Assembly (NCBI GenBank): GCA_036925085.1
Contig: JAUPFP010000039.1
Span: 186,001-250,000 of the forward strand
Direction: 5' to 3'
DNA: 64,000 nucleotides
DNA from: Brachycybe producta
Taxonomy: Eukaryota > Arthropoda > Diplopoda > Playtdesmida > Andrognathidae
Part shown: positions 10,676-26,750 of the stretch, piece after piece
Position numbering within the stretch: position 1 is the first letter of the stretch
Layout: each line of letters begins with the position of its first letter
Program-made: the position numbers and the translations under genes
Notes under the pieces: generated by a model
What the model saw: the letters and a program-made list of their open reading frames with translations, nothing else
Databases searched by the model: none
Told to the model about the DNA's origin: nothing

Positions 10676-10976
10676 TACCTTGTACACAGTCATGAGTTAA
10701 ATGAATTCAAATTAAATGTGTTTAGGTGAATTATACGGAATCCAGTTAAGGAAATTAACACCAAATAAAAATTGACTCTATTATTAATATTTTAAATTGA
10801 AATACTAAATCAATACTTTGTCAATATTTTCTATATTTAAGTTAATTAACTCAATATTTTCAGATTAATTAACTGAATAAATTGAATTCGAAATATTGTT
10901 TGTTTGTCCTTCACCGGGCTCTGTAGAACACGTTTATTATTTAAATGCATTTAAATTATCAGGTGTGTACTAGGTA
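10676..10976 (+). mobile_element. Harbinger-type MITE (family E), copy 2
   Basis: Starts TACCTTGTACACAG and ends GTGTGTACTAGGTA. TTA stands on both sides as a 3-bp target duplication. The interior matches the other E copies along its full 301 bp. Confidence 0.8.
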
Positions 10977-10979
10977 TTA

Positions 10980-11820
10980 CACTCTCTTAATAGACTATAA
11001 TATAACTGAATTATTTGTATGTTGACCACTAGTAATCTCAGTTAAGAAAGAAAGAAAAAATCGTTAATTTAGCTAATCAAATAATTAAAGCTAAATTTCC
11101 GGGGGGGGGGGGAGGGGGGAGAAAAAAAAAAGATGTTTCGGTTAAAAATGGGGTATAATTTTGGTGGTAAACCAATTATATGTGATAAAAAACACACTGA
11201 AACAAGTGGCCTTTTAAAGGTCGCCTATGTTGTTAAGGGGCTTTGATTACACCCTATGATTTATCCCCCCCCCCCTCCTCACTTATAATCATCATATAAG
11301 GGGTCACATGGTCCGTTTATTGCCCCCTTTCACAAGGAGTTTTTTTTTTACAAAAAAAAAACCGTAAAAAATGAAACGTCACTTGTACTCTCTATCCACC
11401 CCCTTCTCTCCCCCTTTATATTCCACTTAAAGGGTATTTAAATTGATATTTCACAGAACTTTCTAATTTAAATTAACCAAATTGGACACACATTTCAAAG
11501 TCCGAAAATACAAGAAGTTCAAATAGACTTTATAAACTGTATAATTTTTAAGTCATTTTTCTTGTTTGGAGTTTGTGTTTTTGTGTGTCAATTTCGTTAT
11601 TTTAAACAGTGTAATATCATGAAATTTATCAAAATAAAAGTTTTATTTTCAAAATAAGTCCTTTTTCGTTTGGAATCAAATAATTTTTTTTTTCAGAAAC
11701 AATATTTAGAAAATATGAAATTTGTAAAACAAATTAAATATATCAATCGGAAATGCAAAATAAGCAAGAAGTTCCTCTATCTTGCATAATTGGCTTAAAA
11801 CTGTCTTATATTTTAAGTTA
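10980..11820. other. Non-coding DNA with poly-G and poly-C tracts
   Basis: A long G/GA run lies at 11101-11120 and a C-run near 11264-11275, in otherwise AT-rich sequence. No gene is recognised. Confidence 0.5.
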
Positions 11821-11829
11821 CATTTTTCA

Positions 11830-12290
11830 TATATTTTAAAAATTTTCTTAAATTTTTTTATAAATTTTCTTATTTTTTTTTATAAATTTTCTTAATTATT
11901 TTATTAGATTTTATTAAAATTTTATTAAACCTTATTAAATTGTATTAAACCTTATTAAAATTATTATAAATTTTCTTAATTTTTTTAAAATTTTCTTAAT
12001 TTTTTTAAAATTTTCTTAATTTTTTTAAAATTTTCTTAATTATTTTCTTAAATTTTATTAAACTTTATTAAAAAAAATATAAATTTTCTTAATTTTTTAA
12101 ATAAATTTTATTAAACTTTATTAAAATTTTCTTAATTTTTTTAATAAATTTTATTAAACTTTATTAAAATTTTCTTAATTTTTTTAATAAACTTTATTAA
12201 ACTTTATTAACATTTTCTTAATTTTTTTAATGACTTGTTAAAATTTTATTAGAAATTATTAAAATGTTATTAAAATTCCTTAGGTAGTTT
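11830..12290. repeat. AT-only minisatellite, period about 40-45 bp
   Basis: Variants of TTTTCTTAATTTTTTTAA followed by TAAATTTTATTAAACTTTAT repeat about ten times with imperfect spacing. Confidence 0.7.
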
Positions 12291-12292
12291 TT

Positions 12293-12565
12293 AAGTGTAA
12301 ACAACGCCATCCAAATTTGTGTCTTTCAGGTGCATATTGAAGAGCAACTTGAAAGGTAATTGTAGAAACTAGAAAGGGTTTGTTGCTCAATTACTATTAA
12401 GTGTACTTTCATTTTGAATATTTTTATAAACGGACAATATTTTTGTTAAAAAATTGTTCTATATTAAAAAATAAAAACAACTTATTTTGAAATATATCAA
12501 CGGAAAAAATACTATTAAATGATTCAGATACATTTCTAGTTTCTAACACACTTTCGATTCATAAA
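12293..12565. mobile_element. Family D fold-back copy
   Basis: TTTTTAAGTGTAAACAACGCC, GTCTTTCAGGTGCAT and GTAGAAACTAGAAAGGG on the left, with the TTATTTTGAAATATATCAAC and TTTCTAGTTTCTAACACACT arm on the right. Confidence 0.65.
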
Positions 12566-12569
12566 AAAA

Positions 12570-13510
12570 TAACTGAAAAGAGTTTCACAAAATGGAAATT
12601 TTTTATTCAGATTAAGTAGGAAATTGAAACAAATTTGAACAAACTCAAAAACAAATTATCGCGCTTAATCAATTTGACGCTAATTCAGCGCCACAGTTAA
12701 CATCTTACTTATTTTTTTTTAATTGTTTGTCCAGTTGTTTTTTTATTTTAATAAGTTGAACTAAAAAAAACATGGTCAATATATAATAATAACAACATTT
12801 GTAACTATTTCTAAAGTAATAACTCCTTTTGGCAAGGCCTTTTGAAAGGAAAGTGTTTGAAAAACGAAGACGAACTTATTTTTCCAATAATAAAAAAAAC
12901 CCCCTCCATTTTGAAAAGACGTTTATTAGGAGAGAGAGAAGGAAGGAAAGAGAGAAAGATATAATAGAGAAGGATAAGAGAGAGAGAGAAAGAAAGAAAG
13001 AGAAATGTTTACTGAGGCGACGCCAGTCTGTCTGAGAAGCACCTGCACAAAACGACGGTCAAAATTGATGACCCCGCCTCCAACCTCTCGAGGGAGGGAG
13101 GTAGGGAGCCCATCCTCCCCTTTAACTCCTGAGACTCTCACCCACACAATACCTCAATTATTATTATAATATATTGATTTTTAACAAGCCACCCCCCTCC
13201 CCAACTTTTAAAATAAATTTAGATTTAATTACGATTTTTTTTAAGAAAAAATTATTTAAAAAAAGTACGTAATTATGTAATTTATAATTTGAAATTCATA
13301 ATTGAGGTAATTATAATGCAATTATTTACAATTTATTATACAAAGTTATAATAATGAACATCTTTAAAAAAAAATTAAAAACATTTGAACTCATTTTTTT
13401 AATAGTTTTATTTTATTGTCAAAGTGAAAAATCAGTCATTTTGCAATATTCACTAGTCATTGTAAAAAAAAACCCCCATCCTATTCGATAGTAAATCTGC
13501 ACATTGACTA
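12570..13510. other. AT-rich and GA-rich non-coding DNA
   Basis: A GA-repeat tract lies at 12935-13005. The module GAGGCGACGCCAGTCTGTCTG followed by CACCTG at 13001-13050 resembles those at 3945, 9395 and 16367. No exon is supported. Confidence 0.45.
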
Positions 13511-13511
13511 T

Positions 13512-13813
13512 TATTATATATATTATATTCCAGGTCTGTGTATGTGTGTGGAGTAACAACTGTACAAAACCATTGAAGCACGTCGGAATTTATATAAATT
13601 TGAATAAATAAACCGTTTTTTTTCTCTCAAGGTCAACTATATGTTGAACTCTTCCTTTGGAAAGTGTAGAAGGGGGGGGGGGAGAGAGAGAGAGAAAAGT
13701 GGGAGGGGTGACTGAAATTGAAATGAAAAGAGTAAAAAAGGAAAAAACGTCGCGCATGCGCACAATTGCCTGTGAATTTTGCTCCCGTCATTTATGACGG
13801 GTTACCCCACTAG
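13512..13813 (+). mobile_element. Non-autonomous Helitron, copy 2
   Basis: Plus-strand copy. It begins in AT repeats before ATTCCAGGTCTGTGTATGTG and ends with the hairpin CCCGTCA TTTA TGACGGG and TTACCCCACTAG, followed by T. The poly-purine tract near 13675-13700 and the GCGCATGCGC block match copies 1 and 3. Confidence 0.75.
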
Positions 13814-13829
13814 TTGTTTTAGTAAATGT

Positions 13830-14480
13830 GTAGAATGTCTAAAACAACAAGCCAATAATACAATTCAACGATTGACTAATTTTGCATATTGCCTAAAATG
13901 GGTTTAAATTGTGCAATTGCGTACTTCGCTTTACGTTACCACCTGAGAAGTTAGAACGAACGATAAACCTCGCTATAACGTAGTTGACTAAACTGTACAG
14001 AAAATGCCTTAACACCAGTCTTTACAAAGTCCGGAAAAGCAACCTTATTGTTAAAAGCACGGGTATAAATAATATAAAATTAATAATTTTGCATATTGAT
14101 TAGTGAATGTGTACAATGGCTGATTTTCTATTTATTTTCAACTATTTGAAGTGGGGAACTTTGCAATTTGAACTGTTTATTCCGGAATTACGCACTCTTT
14201 ATGTTAAAGGAAAAATTGCCGTACAACGCACAGAAATAGACCAAATGCAGAAAATAAGGCCAAAGGGGCTGTACACAGAGGCTAGCAGTAGGTCAAATAA
14301 TTTCTTTCTTCTAATTTATTATTTGTTCTTATATATGTTACAGTCATTGTGCAAAATGAGTGAATCTGCAGATTTTCCTAGGCAATGTGCAGAATTTTTT
14401 CCTGAAACAAACAGGCAATCTGTAAAATAACTAAAACACTAGGTAATCTGTAAACTATTTAGGTAATGTGTTATATATGG
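13830..14480. repeat. Family G motif region, degenerate
   Basis: Scattered variants of AATCTGCAGAATGCCTAAA occur (13840-13880, 14085-14115, 14345-14475) between AT-rich sequence. No coding call. Confidence 0.45.
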
Positions 14481-16360
14481 AAAAAAATAAACAACCAGGC
14501 AAAGTGAGAATAGAATACAAATCACTTGTGGATTTTTCATTTGTTTGATATTTTCATAATTTTTTTCACACTTATGAGATTGCATTTTTTTTTCACATTA
14601 ATTTTTGATAATAGTTAATAATTTAAATATAAATTAAAAGACGAAAAAAGAGATTTTTTAGCCTAAATATTCTTTTTCAGTGAACAACAAAAAGAGAAAA
14701 CTTTTAAAACTAGTTTCAATTCTTGTTACGGGGGGGGGGGGGGGGGGAAATATCTTCTAAATAAATTTGTTTCCGTAAATATTTATTTATTCATGAATAA
14801 TAATAATAATACTGAATTAATCTGACCCACTTTAGAATTTTATATTGGAATTTCATTCCAAATACATCCATCCATCTTCTATAGAGAATAGAATTTCCGC
14901 CTTCTTTCAAATCAATCAATAACATTGTGGCCACAAGAGGTCGCAACCAATCGAAATTATAATTAATTTAATGCACATCTTGTATCAATTTGTTTTTAAA
15001 AATATCGGCCTAAATAAAGTTGCATAATTTCACTTTAATTCTGTTTAAAAAAAAACCATTTCTAAACCCGAATTGCTTTGATTATTCATTTTCTCTATGA
15101 TGAGTCAAATTACTTTCAAAGTAATTAATTGCAATTATTAATTTATTTTAATTCCATCAATCAATAACTAATTAATTACAATTATTTTTACATCAGTAAA
15201 TAATTAATTGCAATTACAATTAGGCCTACTACATTTTTTTTTAAAAAATTACAATTAAAAATTATTCATTTTTATAAAGCATTTGAGGAGTGTGACGTCA
15301 TCAAATGCAAAATTAAAGATAAAAATTACAAAACTAATTTTAGAAAGCGATCTTCAAAAATGCAAATTAGTATGACATTAATCAGGAATAGTTAAAGCAA
15401 GTTCTGAGTAATTTGCAAACAAAAATAGTTTAAAATATATAAAAAAAAAGGTTGTTTAAAAACAACTTGCATTGTTTTCATTAGAAAATGTAATTAATTA
15501 GAATTACAAAGTTTTAAAAGTAATTGTGATGAATTACTAATTACACTTATGAACACTTATTATTTTCTGTTGACTTCAGTACTTTTTTCAATCATATTTT
15601 GCATTTTTGGCTTTATTTTCTATTTGTGTAAAATATGCACAATTTCTAAAAAAATAAATGTTCACTTTTTATTTTACAAAAAAATATTTTACATAAAAAA
15701 AATTAATAATAATAATAATAATGACGACCACTCCCCCAAACACATAAAATATACTTCTTCATATTTCAACTTGGCGCCATTTTTGTTTATATTATTTTTT
15801 TAAAAAAATAATATGATCTGAAAATACATCCTTATACCACCCACAACTGTCCCATTTGTATCAATGATGTAACAAAATCGATTTTTCTTCTTCTTATTTG
15901 ACTTTTTTTTTTTGTTTAGTTTTTGACAAAATTAAAAAAAAAACCCTCAAAAGAAGAAGTAAAAATAAACAATAAAGAAAACAAACAATTTATTTTTCAA
16001 ACGAAACAAAAAATATATTTTAAACTTTCTCTTTTACTATTATTTTTTTTATGATGATATTGTTGAGAAATCTCCTAGAAACTAGAAGACCCCCCCCCTT
16101 CTCTCCCCCTTTTAACCTAACCTCAAACCCTCCCCCCCCCCCCCCACTCAACTCTCACTTTTTAAACTGTATTTTTAATAAGGATTCTGTGTTAGATCTC
16201 AAAGACAAATATGAAAACACAAAACTCTTGTTATAACTATTTAGTGGTCCCCATAATAATAAATACAAAAGTTTCTTCTGTAGCTGAGGGTTTTTTTTTT
16301 CCTCCTTCTTTTTCTAAAAACTTCATTCAAAACGAAGAAGAAGAAGGAATTTATACAAAA
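14480..16360. other. AT-rich DNA, no gene seen
   Basis: Includes a G-run of about 18 at 14730-14747, many TTAATTAATTG variants at 15110-15220, C-runs at 16090-16145, and poly-A/T. No exon-like or RNA-like sequence is recognised. Confidence 0.5.
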
Positions 16361-16366
16361 AAGCTC

Positions 16367-16412
16367 ACAGCTGTGAAGCAGACAGTGTGGCGCCTCAATC
16401 TTATATACCACA
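16367..16412 (-). promoter_or_regulatory. TATA-GAGGCG-CTGTCTG module, minus strand
   Basis: On the minus strand: GGTATATAAGATTGAGGCGC, then CACACTGTCTGCTTCACAGCTG. It closely parallels 3945-3993, where TATATATTGAGG is followed by GGCGACAGTCAGTCT and CACACCTG. This may be a core promoter facing left, or a repeat. No downstream ORF supports it. Confidence 0.25.
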
Positions 16413-16419
16413 GTAAGAA

Positions 16420-17105
16420 GAGGAGGAGGGAACTAAGAGCCCCCCCTTAAAATAACCCCCATCTTATTATAACCCCCTGGTTTTTCCTTTAACTTATTAT
16501 TATTCTAAGGTTCAAATTCAAGAAGAAAATATATTGGATTCTTGGATCTTCAAAATGGAAACTCTGAGATGAGAACCAGTGTTCCAATTCAGTGGCGCCA
16601 CTCAGTGGTTATTGTGTAGTAAACTACATCAACCACCATGTGGGTGCCGCAAAGTGGTCCATAGAAAAACAAAACTCTTGAAGACTCATTACAAAAAAAG
16701 TCATAAAATTGTGACAGTCATGACTTAATGATGTTTGTGCAATATTATGTTATGAACTTATGACTGTCATTATTTTTAAATATCAGTCATATGATAATAT
16801 TTGCTTTAATATTTTGTAATTTGTTTTTGTGACTGTTATAAGGACAATATACTGTCATATGACTGTCTTATTTTCTTTATGTCTTGAGTCCTCTAGGGGG
16901 TCGTGAAAAATTATTTAAAACTCGATCTCCTCTAACACAAAACCTAAAATGCGCATGCGCAGCCATTTTATTATAGAAACCTGTACAAATGTACACAAAT
17001 ACCACCAGATGGAGTCACCATTCACGCCGCCATTTTCTTAGTGCCAACTACATAAAAAAATGCCAAGATCCGAACTTTCAAACTCAAATTTACAACCAGC
17101 TGATT
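16420..17105. other. Non-coding; contains a TATGACTGTCAT repeat patch
   Basis: Around 16700-16880, variants of ATGACTGTCATA recur. A comparable patch occurs at 41440-41670, so the two may be copies of one element. No gene is seen. Confidence 0.4.
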
Positions 17106-17109
17106 TTTG

Positions 17110-17400
17110 GAAATCTTGATTATTCTGTCTTTCAGGTGCAAAATGACGAGAAACTTGAATGTGTTTTAAAAACTAGAAGGGTAGCTTAATCACTAAAGGA
17201 TATTTTTTCATTTTGATATCTTTCAAAATAAACTTTTTATAGATAAAAAATTTATAAAAAAGCTTATAAAAAAGCTTAATTTGAAGGAAATCAAAATGAA
17301 AATATCTTTTTGTGATTAAGCTACTCTTCCAGTTTCTAAAACCTTTTCTAGTTTCTTTTAATTTTGCTCGTGAAAATCAGAATAATCCAAACAGTTTGAA
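17110..17400. mobile_element. Family D fold-back copy
   Basis: Well-preserved arms: CTTGATTATTCTGTCTTTCA, GGTGCAAAATGA and ACTAGAAGGGTAGCTTAATC on the left, with GATTAAGCTACTCTTCCAGT and TGAAAATCAGAATAAT on the right. Confidence 0.7.
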
Positions 17401-17760
17401 AATTAATTAGCCGTTCATAAACGATCATAAACAAAACAATTTAAAAGCAAATTATATTGAAAATTACGGTTAAAAAAATCTGAATATTCATGAGATGACA
17501 CAAATAATAAATTAATAAATTTCACATCTGCCCATAAGTGGCTCGCGAGTCACTCAATTATTGAAACACGAGCAGCTTCTTGAGAACACACTTAGTACCT
17601 TCTCTCAATATAGAGGGATCGTGTTCATAACAAGTATCGCCATCTGGTGGTAAACTCATGCACTACTAGAAGAAAGTGCGATTGTTACCTCTCTTCATTT
17701 CATTAAATTCATTGCACCTCATTTGCATATTAACACAAATTAATAAATTTAATTTCCTAA

Positions 17761-18069
17761 TACCTTGTACACATATGAGTTAACTGAATTCAAATTAAAT
17801 ATGTTTAGGGTGAATTATACGGAATCCAGTTAAGGACATGAACACCAAATAAAATTTGACTATTATTAATATTTTAAATTGAAATACTAATTAAAATATT
17901 TTGTCAATAGTTTATATAATTATATTTAAGTTAATTAACTCAATATTTTGAGATTAATTAACTGAATAAATTGAATTTGACATATTGTTTGTTTGGCCTT
18001 CACGGGGCTCTGTAGAACACGTTTATTATTTAAATGCATTTAAACTATCAGGTGTGTATGTACTAGGTA
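17761..18069 (+). mobile_element. Harbinger-type MITE (family E), copy 3
   Basis: Starts TACCTTGTACACATATG and ends GTATGTACTAGGTA. The flanks are TAA and TTA, compatible with a mutated TWA duplication. Confidence 0.75.
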
Positions 18070-18620
18070 TTAGGCTAATGTAGTTTGTTTTTAATTACTA
18101 ATTTTTAAGTTTTATAACTTATGTTTTAAAATAATTTTACAAAAAAAAAAATTCTTAATAAAATAATTTCAATTAAGTATTTTTTTTTTCAACTTTGAAC
18201 TTTTCGTGACTTTGTGAATCCCAAATATTTGATAAACTTCTCTCTCCTTATCCTCCCCCACCTCAGTTATTCCCTTTCAATGACTTCAAAAATGATGACC
18301 CCTGAATGACCTCAAACGTCAATCAACAAAACTAAAACTGGACTTCAATTGATAACCATATAGTAATCTTCCCTAATTAACCAATAAAAGGACTTTTATT
18401 TGACCCTAATTGAAGCTAATTGACGACGGCAACAAAAAATAAATAGCAACAACACAACGGAGAAATTGATTGATTGCTTCTTCTTTTTTATTCTAAATGT
18501 CAAAACAAAATTTTTCACGTTATTCGTTAAAAATTCCGTAAGCATCCAGATGACGTCACATATGCATAACTCGCAACGCACTTTATTAGCTTATTATAGA
18601 CATAAATAAAAAAAATCCCA
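18070..18620. other. AT-rich DNA, no gene seen
   Basis: No coding feature is supported. There is a TGACGTCA site near 18551. Confidence 0.5.
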
Positions 18621-18624
18621 CAAG

Positions 18625-18831
18625 ACAGGCAATTAGAAATCGGGACGAACTTCAGTTGGCTCCGCCCTTTTTATGACAACCGGCAACTTCTAATTGGTTT
18701 GTTGTGTGGTTTTGACGTTGAACAGGGAGGAGCATGTGACGTCAGACTACATAACCAACCAATTAAAAGTTGTCGGTCGTCATAAAAAGGGCGGAGCCAA
18801 CTGAAGTTCGTCCCGATTTCTAATTGCCTGT
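18625..18831. mobile_element. Mutator-like fold-back MITE (family A), copy 2 with exact 9-bp duplication
   Basis: Ends ACAGGCAATTAGAAATCGGG and its complement; the arms pair over almost the whole 207 bp. TCCCACAAG stands at 18616-18624 and again at 18832-18840, an exact 9-bp target duplication. This copy defines the family's ends. Confidence 0.85.
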
Positions 18832-18897
18832 TCCCACAAGTCATGTCACGTTTACAGTTGCACATTTCAGATTCACGCCACTTACCGGATGATTTTT

Positions 18898-19480
18898 TGT
18901 ACAATTTCATATACAATAGACGGAAAAATATGAACTATAAACGCGACCCAAATTTAAAAAGAAAAATTTGGCAGTTGAATTTCACTTTGAACTCTCACAG
19001 CAGGGCTCCAATTTCCAACGTAGAAAAAAATCCTGTTCAGATATGTATTCGATAAACAAAGTTCAAAGTTCAAGTGCCAAGTTTCCTCCTTTTGACAGCG
19101 TGAAATATCGACTATAAACGTGTCGTTAAATTACGGCCCAAATTCAGGAAGGAAACTAGAAACTTGAACTCTCAGAGCAAGGTTCCAAAATTATAAAATC
19201 CTGTTCAGAGGGTAATTCTCAAATAAAATGTTGGAAGAACCTTGTTCGGAGGCTTCAAGTTTCCTTTTGACAACGTGAAATATCGACTATAAATGCGGCA
19301 TAATTATAAAGCCGAAATAAAATATAGGGAAACTTGGCACTTGAATTATAATTTGAACTCTCTCTGAGCAGGTTCCAACTTTTAAGATAACAAAAATCCT
19401 ATTCATATCTTGGGTACTCAATAAAATAATGGAACCCTTGTTTTGAGGGTTCAAAGTTGAAGTGTCCGAAGTTTTCTTCT
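18898..19480. repeat. Tandem array of about three 180-190-bp units
   Basis: Units begin near 18900, 19085 and 19260. Shared blocks are GTGAAATATCGACTATAAA, ACTTGGCACTTGAAT (or its complement), TTGAACTCTCAGAGCA and ATCCTGTTCAGA. Each unit holds self-complementary parts. A related piece lies in a MIB1 intron at 24190-24360. Confidence 0.6.
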
Positions 19481-19499
19481 TTTTAAATTCAAGTCCGTA

Positions 19500-19915
19500 G
19501 TTTTTTTCCTATAAATAATTTAGTAATTTTACACAAAACAATTTCAATCAACACAAACAAGTCATTCATTTTATATTCATAAAATTAATTTATTATTAAT
19601 TAATTAATTAATTTATGATTTTACAAGAATTCGTCATCAATGATAAGAAATGAAATAATAAAAATGTAATTAATTGGGTTTTTCTTTTACCTGTGTTCCT
19701 TCTTTTGCACGAAAAAACACCGTCTTTTAAATAAATGCGACATTTTAACATTATTAATTAAAAAAAAAATCAACTGCACTTTCACTTATAAAACTTGATA
19801 ACCATTTTTTTTTTACAAAAATCCAAAACTTGCAGACGAAAGTTGAAAAACTAAGCAATCACGGAACATGCAACGCCACCTGGTGACAAAACCGAACACT
19901 TTTAAACTTTTTCTG
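19500..19915. other. AT-rich DNA, no gene seen
   Basis: Contains a TTAATTAATTAATTAATT run near 19598. No gene is recognised. Confidence 0.5.
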
Positions 19916-19919
19916 AAAT

Positions 19920-20490
19920 GTATAACGCAAGAAAAATACATAGAGGTAGATCAACTATGAGCTTTTCTTATGGGACATTTCGTGCCAAAATTGAGTGTGG
20001 CCAATAGAGGGCGCAAACTGTATTTAGTGCTTTAAATATAATACGAGTAGGCTTGCCACCTTTCCTCCCTTATGGAGGAAGTCCTCCATTTGGAAGAAAT
20101 GTCCTCTGGCCAGAACCGTCCTCCACGAAGTCAAACATGTTCTCCACACAATAAATTTTATAAAAACTTAAAATACGTTCGTGGAGGATGGTCTCCACAG
20201 GTGGCAAGACTAAATACGAGTCAAATTCAATGAACATTAAAAAAACGATGATAGGCCCTATTTTAATGAAGATATCTTCCTTCTAGATTCAAAAAGCAGA
20301 CAATTCTTCCCTCATTTTTAGCTTTTTTCCCCCCCCTAATATGAAGTTGCTTTACCTTTATACATTTAACTTGGTATAGCGTAAGATAAATACATAGAGG
20401 TAGCACAACTGAGAGCTTTGCCTATAGAGCATTTCGTGTCATAGCCGAGTGTAGCCAATAGATGGCGCCACCTCTACTTGAAGCTAAACT
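19920..20490. repeat. Two-copy dispersed repeat around a small fold-back
   Basis: The blocks AAATACATAGAGGTAG, ACATTTCGTGCCA and GTGTGGCCAATAGAGGGCGC at 19930-20015 recur in altered form at 20385-20475. Between them, at 20049-20210, sits a fold-back with ends GCTTGCCACCT and AGGTGGCAAG. Confidence 0.5.
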
Positions 20491-20689
20491 TCTTCAATGT
20501 TACAATACAATTCAATGAACATAGAAAAACAAAAAGATTTCTTGGTTTTAGCTTGAAAAAGCAGATAATTCTTTCATTAAGTCATGACATTTTTCTCTAA
20601 TACGGAGTTTTGCTATCTTCTATACATTCATCTTGGTTTTATGAACAGCTGATTTTCTATTTCTTCATTTCAGAAGCAAAACTTGGGAG

Positions 20690-21060
20690 AAATTAAGGGA
20701 ATAATAATCACACATGCTGAAAAACCACCACAAAATAGAAATACAAAATTCCGTTTTCCTTAACAATGAAAGATATGTATGGCGCTTCTGGTAAATGCCT
20801 TACATTCACTGAATAAAATCCCACTGAATTTCACTTTATTAAGCAATTTAACAGAAGCGGCATCTATCTTACAATGTAAACGATCATCGAAATATACTGA
20901 TTTATTATTTCTTAAGGAAGAATCACACATGCTGAAAAAGCAGCAAAAATTAGAAATAGAAATACAAAATCGAAATACTTCTATAATCTTTTGCTTTCAA
21001 AAATATATATGGCGCTACTGTTAAATTCCTTACAAAGTGAAATTCCGTTGGATTTTATTA
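20690..21060. repeat. Local direct and inverted duplication
   Basis: TCACACATGCTGAAAAA and ATGGCGCTTCTGGTAAATGCC at 20709-20800 recur at 20920-21040 with changes. AAATTCCGTTGGATTTTATT at the right end complements AAAATCCCACTGAATTTCAC. Confidence 0.45.
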
Positions 21061-21119
21061 TGCGTGTGTGATTTTTTTCCGAATCCTTTGCGATACCATT
21101 CTATTTTTTAAACTTTTGT

Positions 21120-21260
21120 ATATAAATAAAATGTTTATATTGAAAGAGTGAGTGTTTCAACAGCTACCCATTCTAGTTTCTAACATACTTTCGATTTCTC
21201 CTTAGTGTTGCTCTTCTGAAACTGCAGAATAATTATCAGAATTTGAAATTGTCCATAAAA
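21120..21260. mobile_element. Half of a family D fold-back
   Basis: Only the right arm is seen: TATATTGAAAGAG, ATTCTAGTTTCTAACATACT and CTGCAGAATAATTATCAGAATT. Confidence 0.45.
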
Positions 21261-21294
21261 CATCTTAATTTTTTTCCTTTTCATTTCAGAAATA

Positions 21295-21618
21295 CAGTAG
21301 GGCACTGCATATATGGCGGATTAGGGGACCAGACTTCTGCCCACTACCGAAAATCGGATCCTTGCCCTTTTTTTCACTTGCAAATACGTAAGATGTTCAC
21401 ACTATCATATAGTAAGTAAACAATAGCGTCACGTTTAAGAAAAAACCGTAGACTGAATCAGCAAAGAGAAAATGGCGCTAGACGCATTTCTCTGACTTCT
21501 GTTGAGCGCTTGGGGGTCGAAAAATGCCGAAAGAGCAGAGAAAGTGCCGAATGTAACGAACATGGATATAATTGAAAAGCGCCGTATTAGCAGGTCGCCG
21601 AAAAGCGGGGCCCTACTG
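21295..21618. mobile_element. TA-flanked MITE with CAGTAGGGC ends
   Basis: Ends CAGTAGGGCACTGC... and ...GCGGGGCCCTACTG, both bordered by TA. TA target duplication and CAGT-type termini suit the Tc1/mariner-pogo group. The inner part is non-coding. Confidence 0.6.
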
Positions 21619-21619
21619 T

Positions 21620-21907
21620 AGCCACCTTTTTTTTTTAAATACGAAGCACAAAAATAAAACTAACAAAAAGTAAAACATAAAAGAGACTAAAATTTTTAGA
21701 TCACGATATTTATATTTCGTGTTTTTGATGAAATAATAAATAGCTAATAAGAAAAAGATATTACGGATTAAAACTCTTAATCAAAACTAAACGCAATAAC
21801 ACGAAAATATAAAATAAAACTTATCTATATACTAATTCTAGTCTAGTCTGTAATTTGTTAAATATATAAAGTAGAAAAGAGCAACAAACCTAAAAACAAC
21901 ATTATAC
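21620..21907 (-). other. Probable MIB1 3' UTR and downstream region
   Basis: AT-rich sequence directly downstream of the MIB1 stop codon on the minus strand. No canonical AATAAA was found on the minus strand here, so the transcript end is not defined. Confidence 0.4.
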
Positions 21908-26189
<4,282 letters not shown>

Positions 26190-26290
26190 TTAAAAATCAC
26201 AAACAAATACACACAAAAATGACATTTTTTAAAATAAATTTTTTTATAAAATATGCAAATGAATGACAACAATGAAATTGCTTATTCTGT

Positions 26291-26750
26291 GTAAGGCCCG
26301 GTCCACATCAAGCGGACAAAACACAAAGAAACTCAAGTGTTTCAACACAAATTGGCGACAATTCTATAATATGTATGCGACTTTTATGTTTTGTCTGCAA
26401 TTTCGCAAACAATTCCATGTCCCCCCCATGCCGTTAAACATCAAAAGTTTGTGTTTTGTCTCGGCATTACGCAACATTTTGTCAACTCTTGTCTGTGCAG
26501 TGTGGACAGTTAATATTAAAACAACAAGTACAGTCGTGTAGTTTACGGTAAGACAGCTAGAGAAACACAAAACAAAAACCCAAATTTGTGTTGTGTCACA
26601 CATTTGTTGTGGTTTTGTCTTGAGTAGAGTGAGGAGTCACTGATGACAATTGCTTTAGTTGTGATTTGTTTTCATAAGCTGCTTTTTCTGGCGTTTTTGT
26701 CTCTCAAATTCATGTTGCACTTTTGTCAGCTTCATGTGAACCAGGCCTTA
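26291..26750. mobile_element. MITE H, intact copy
   Basis: Ends AAGGCCCGGTCCACATCAAG and the complement of AAGGCCTGGTTCACATGAAG enclose 460 bp of non-coding sequence just upstream of MIB1 exon a. It gives the reference for the Helitron-interrupted copy at 23253. Confidence 0.65.
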
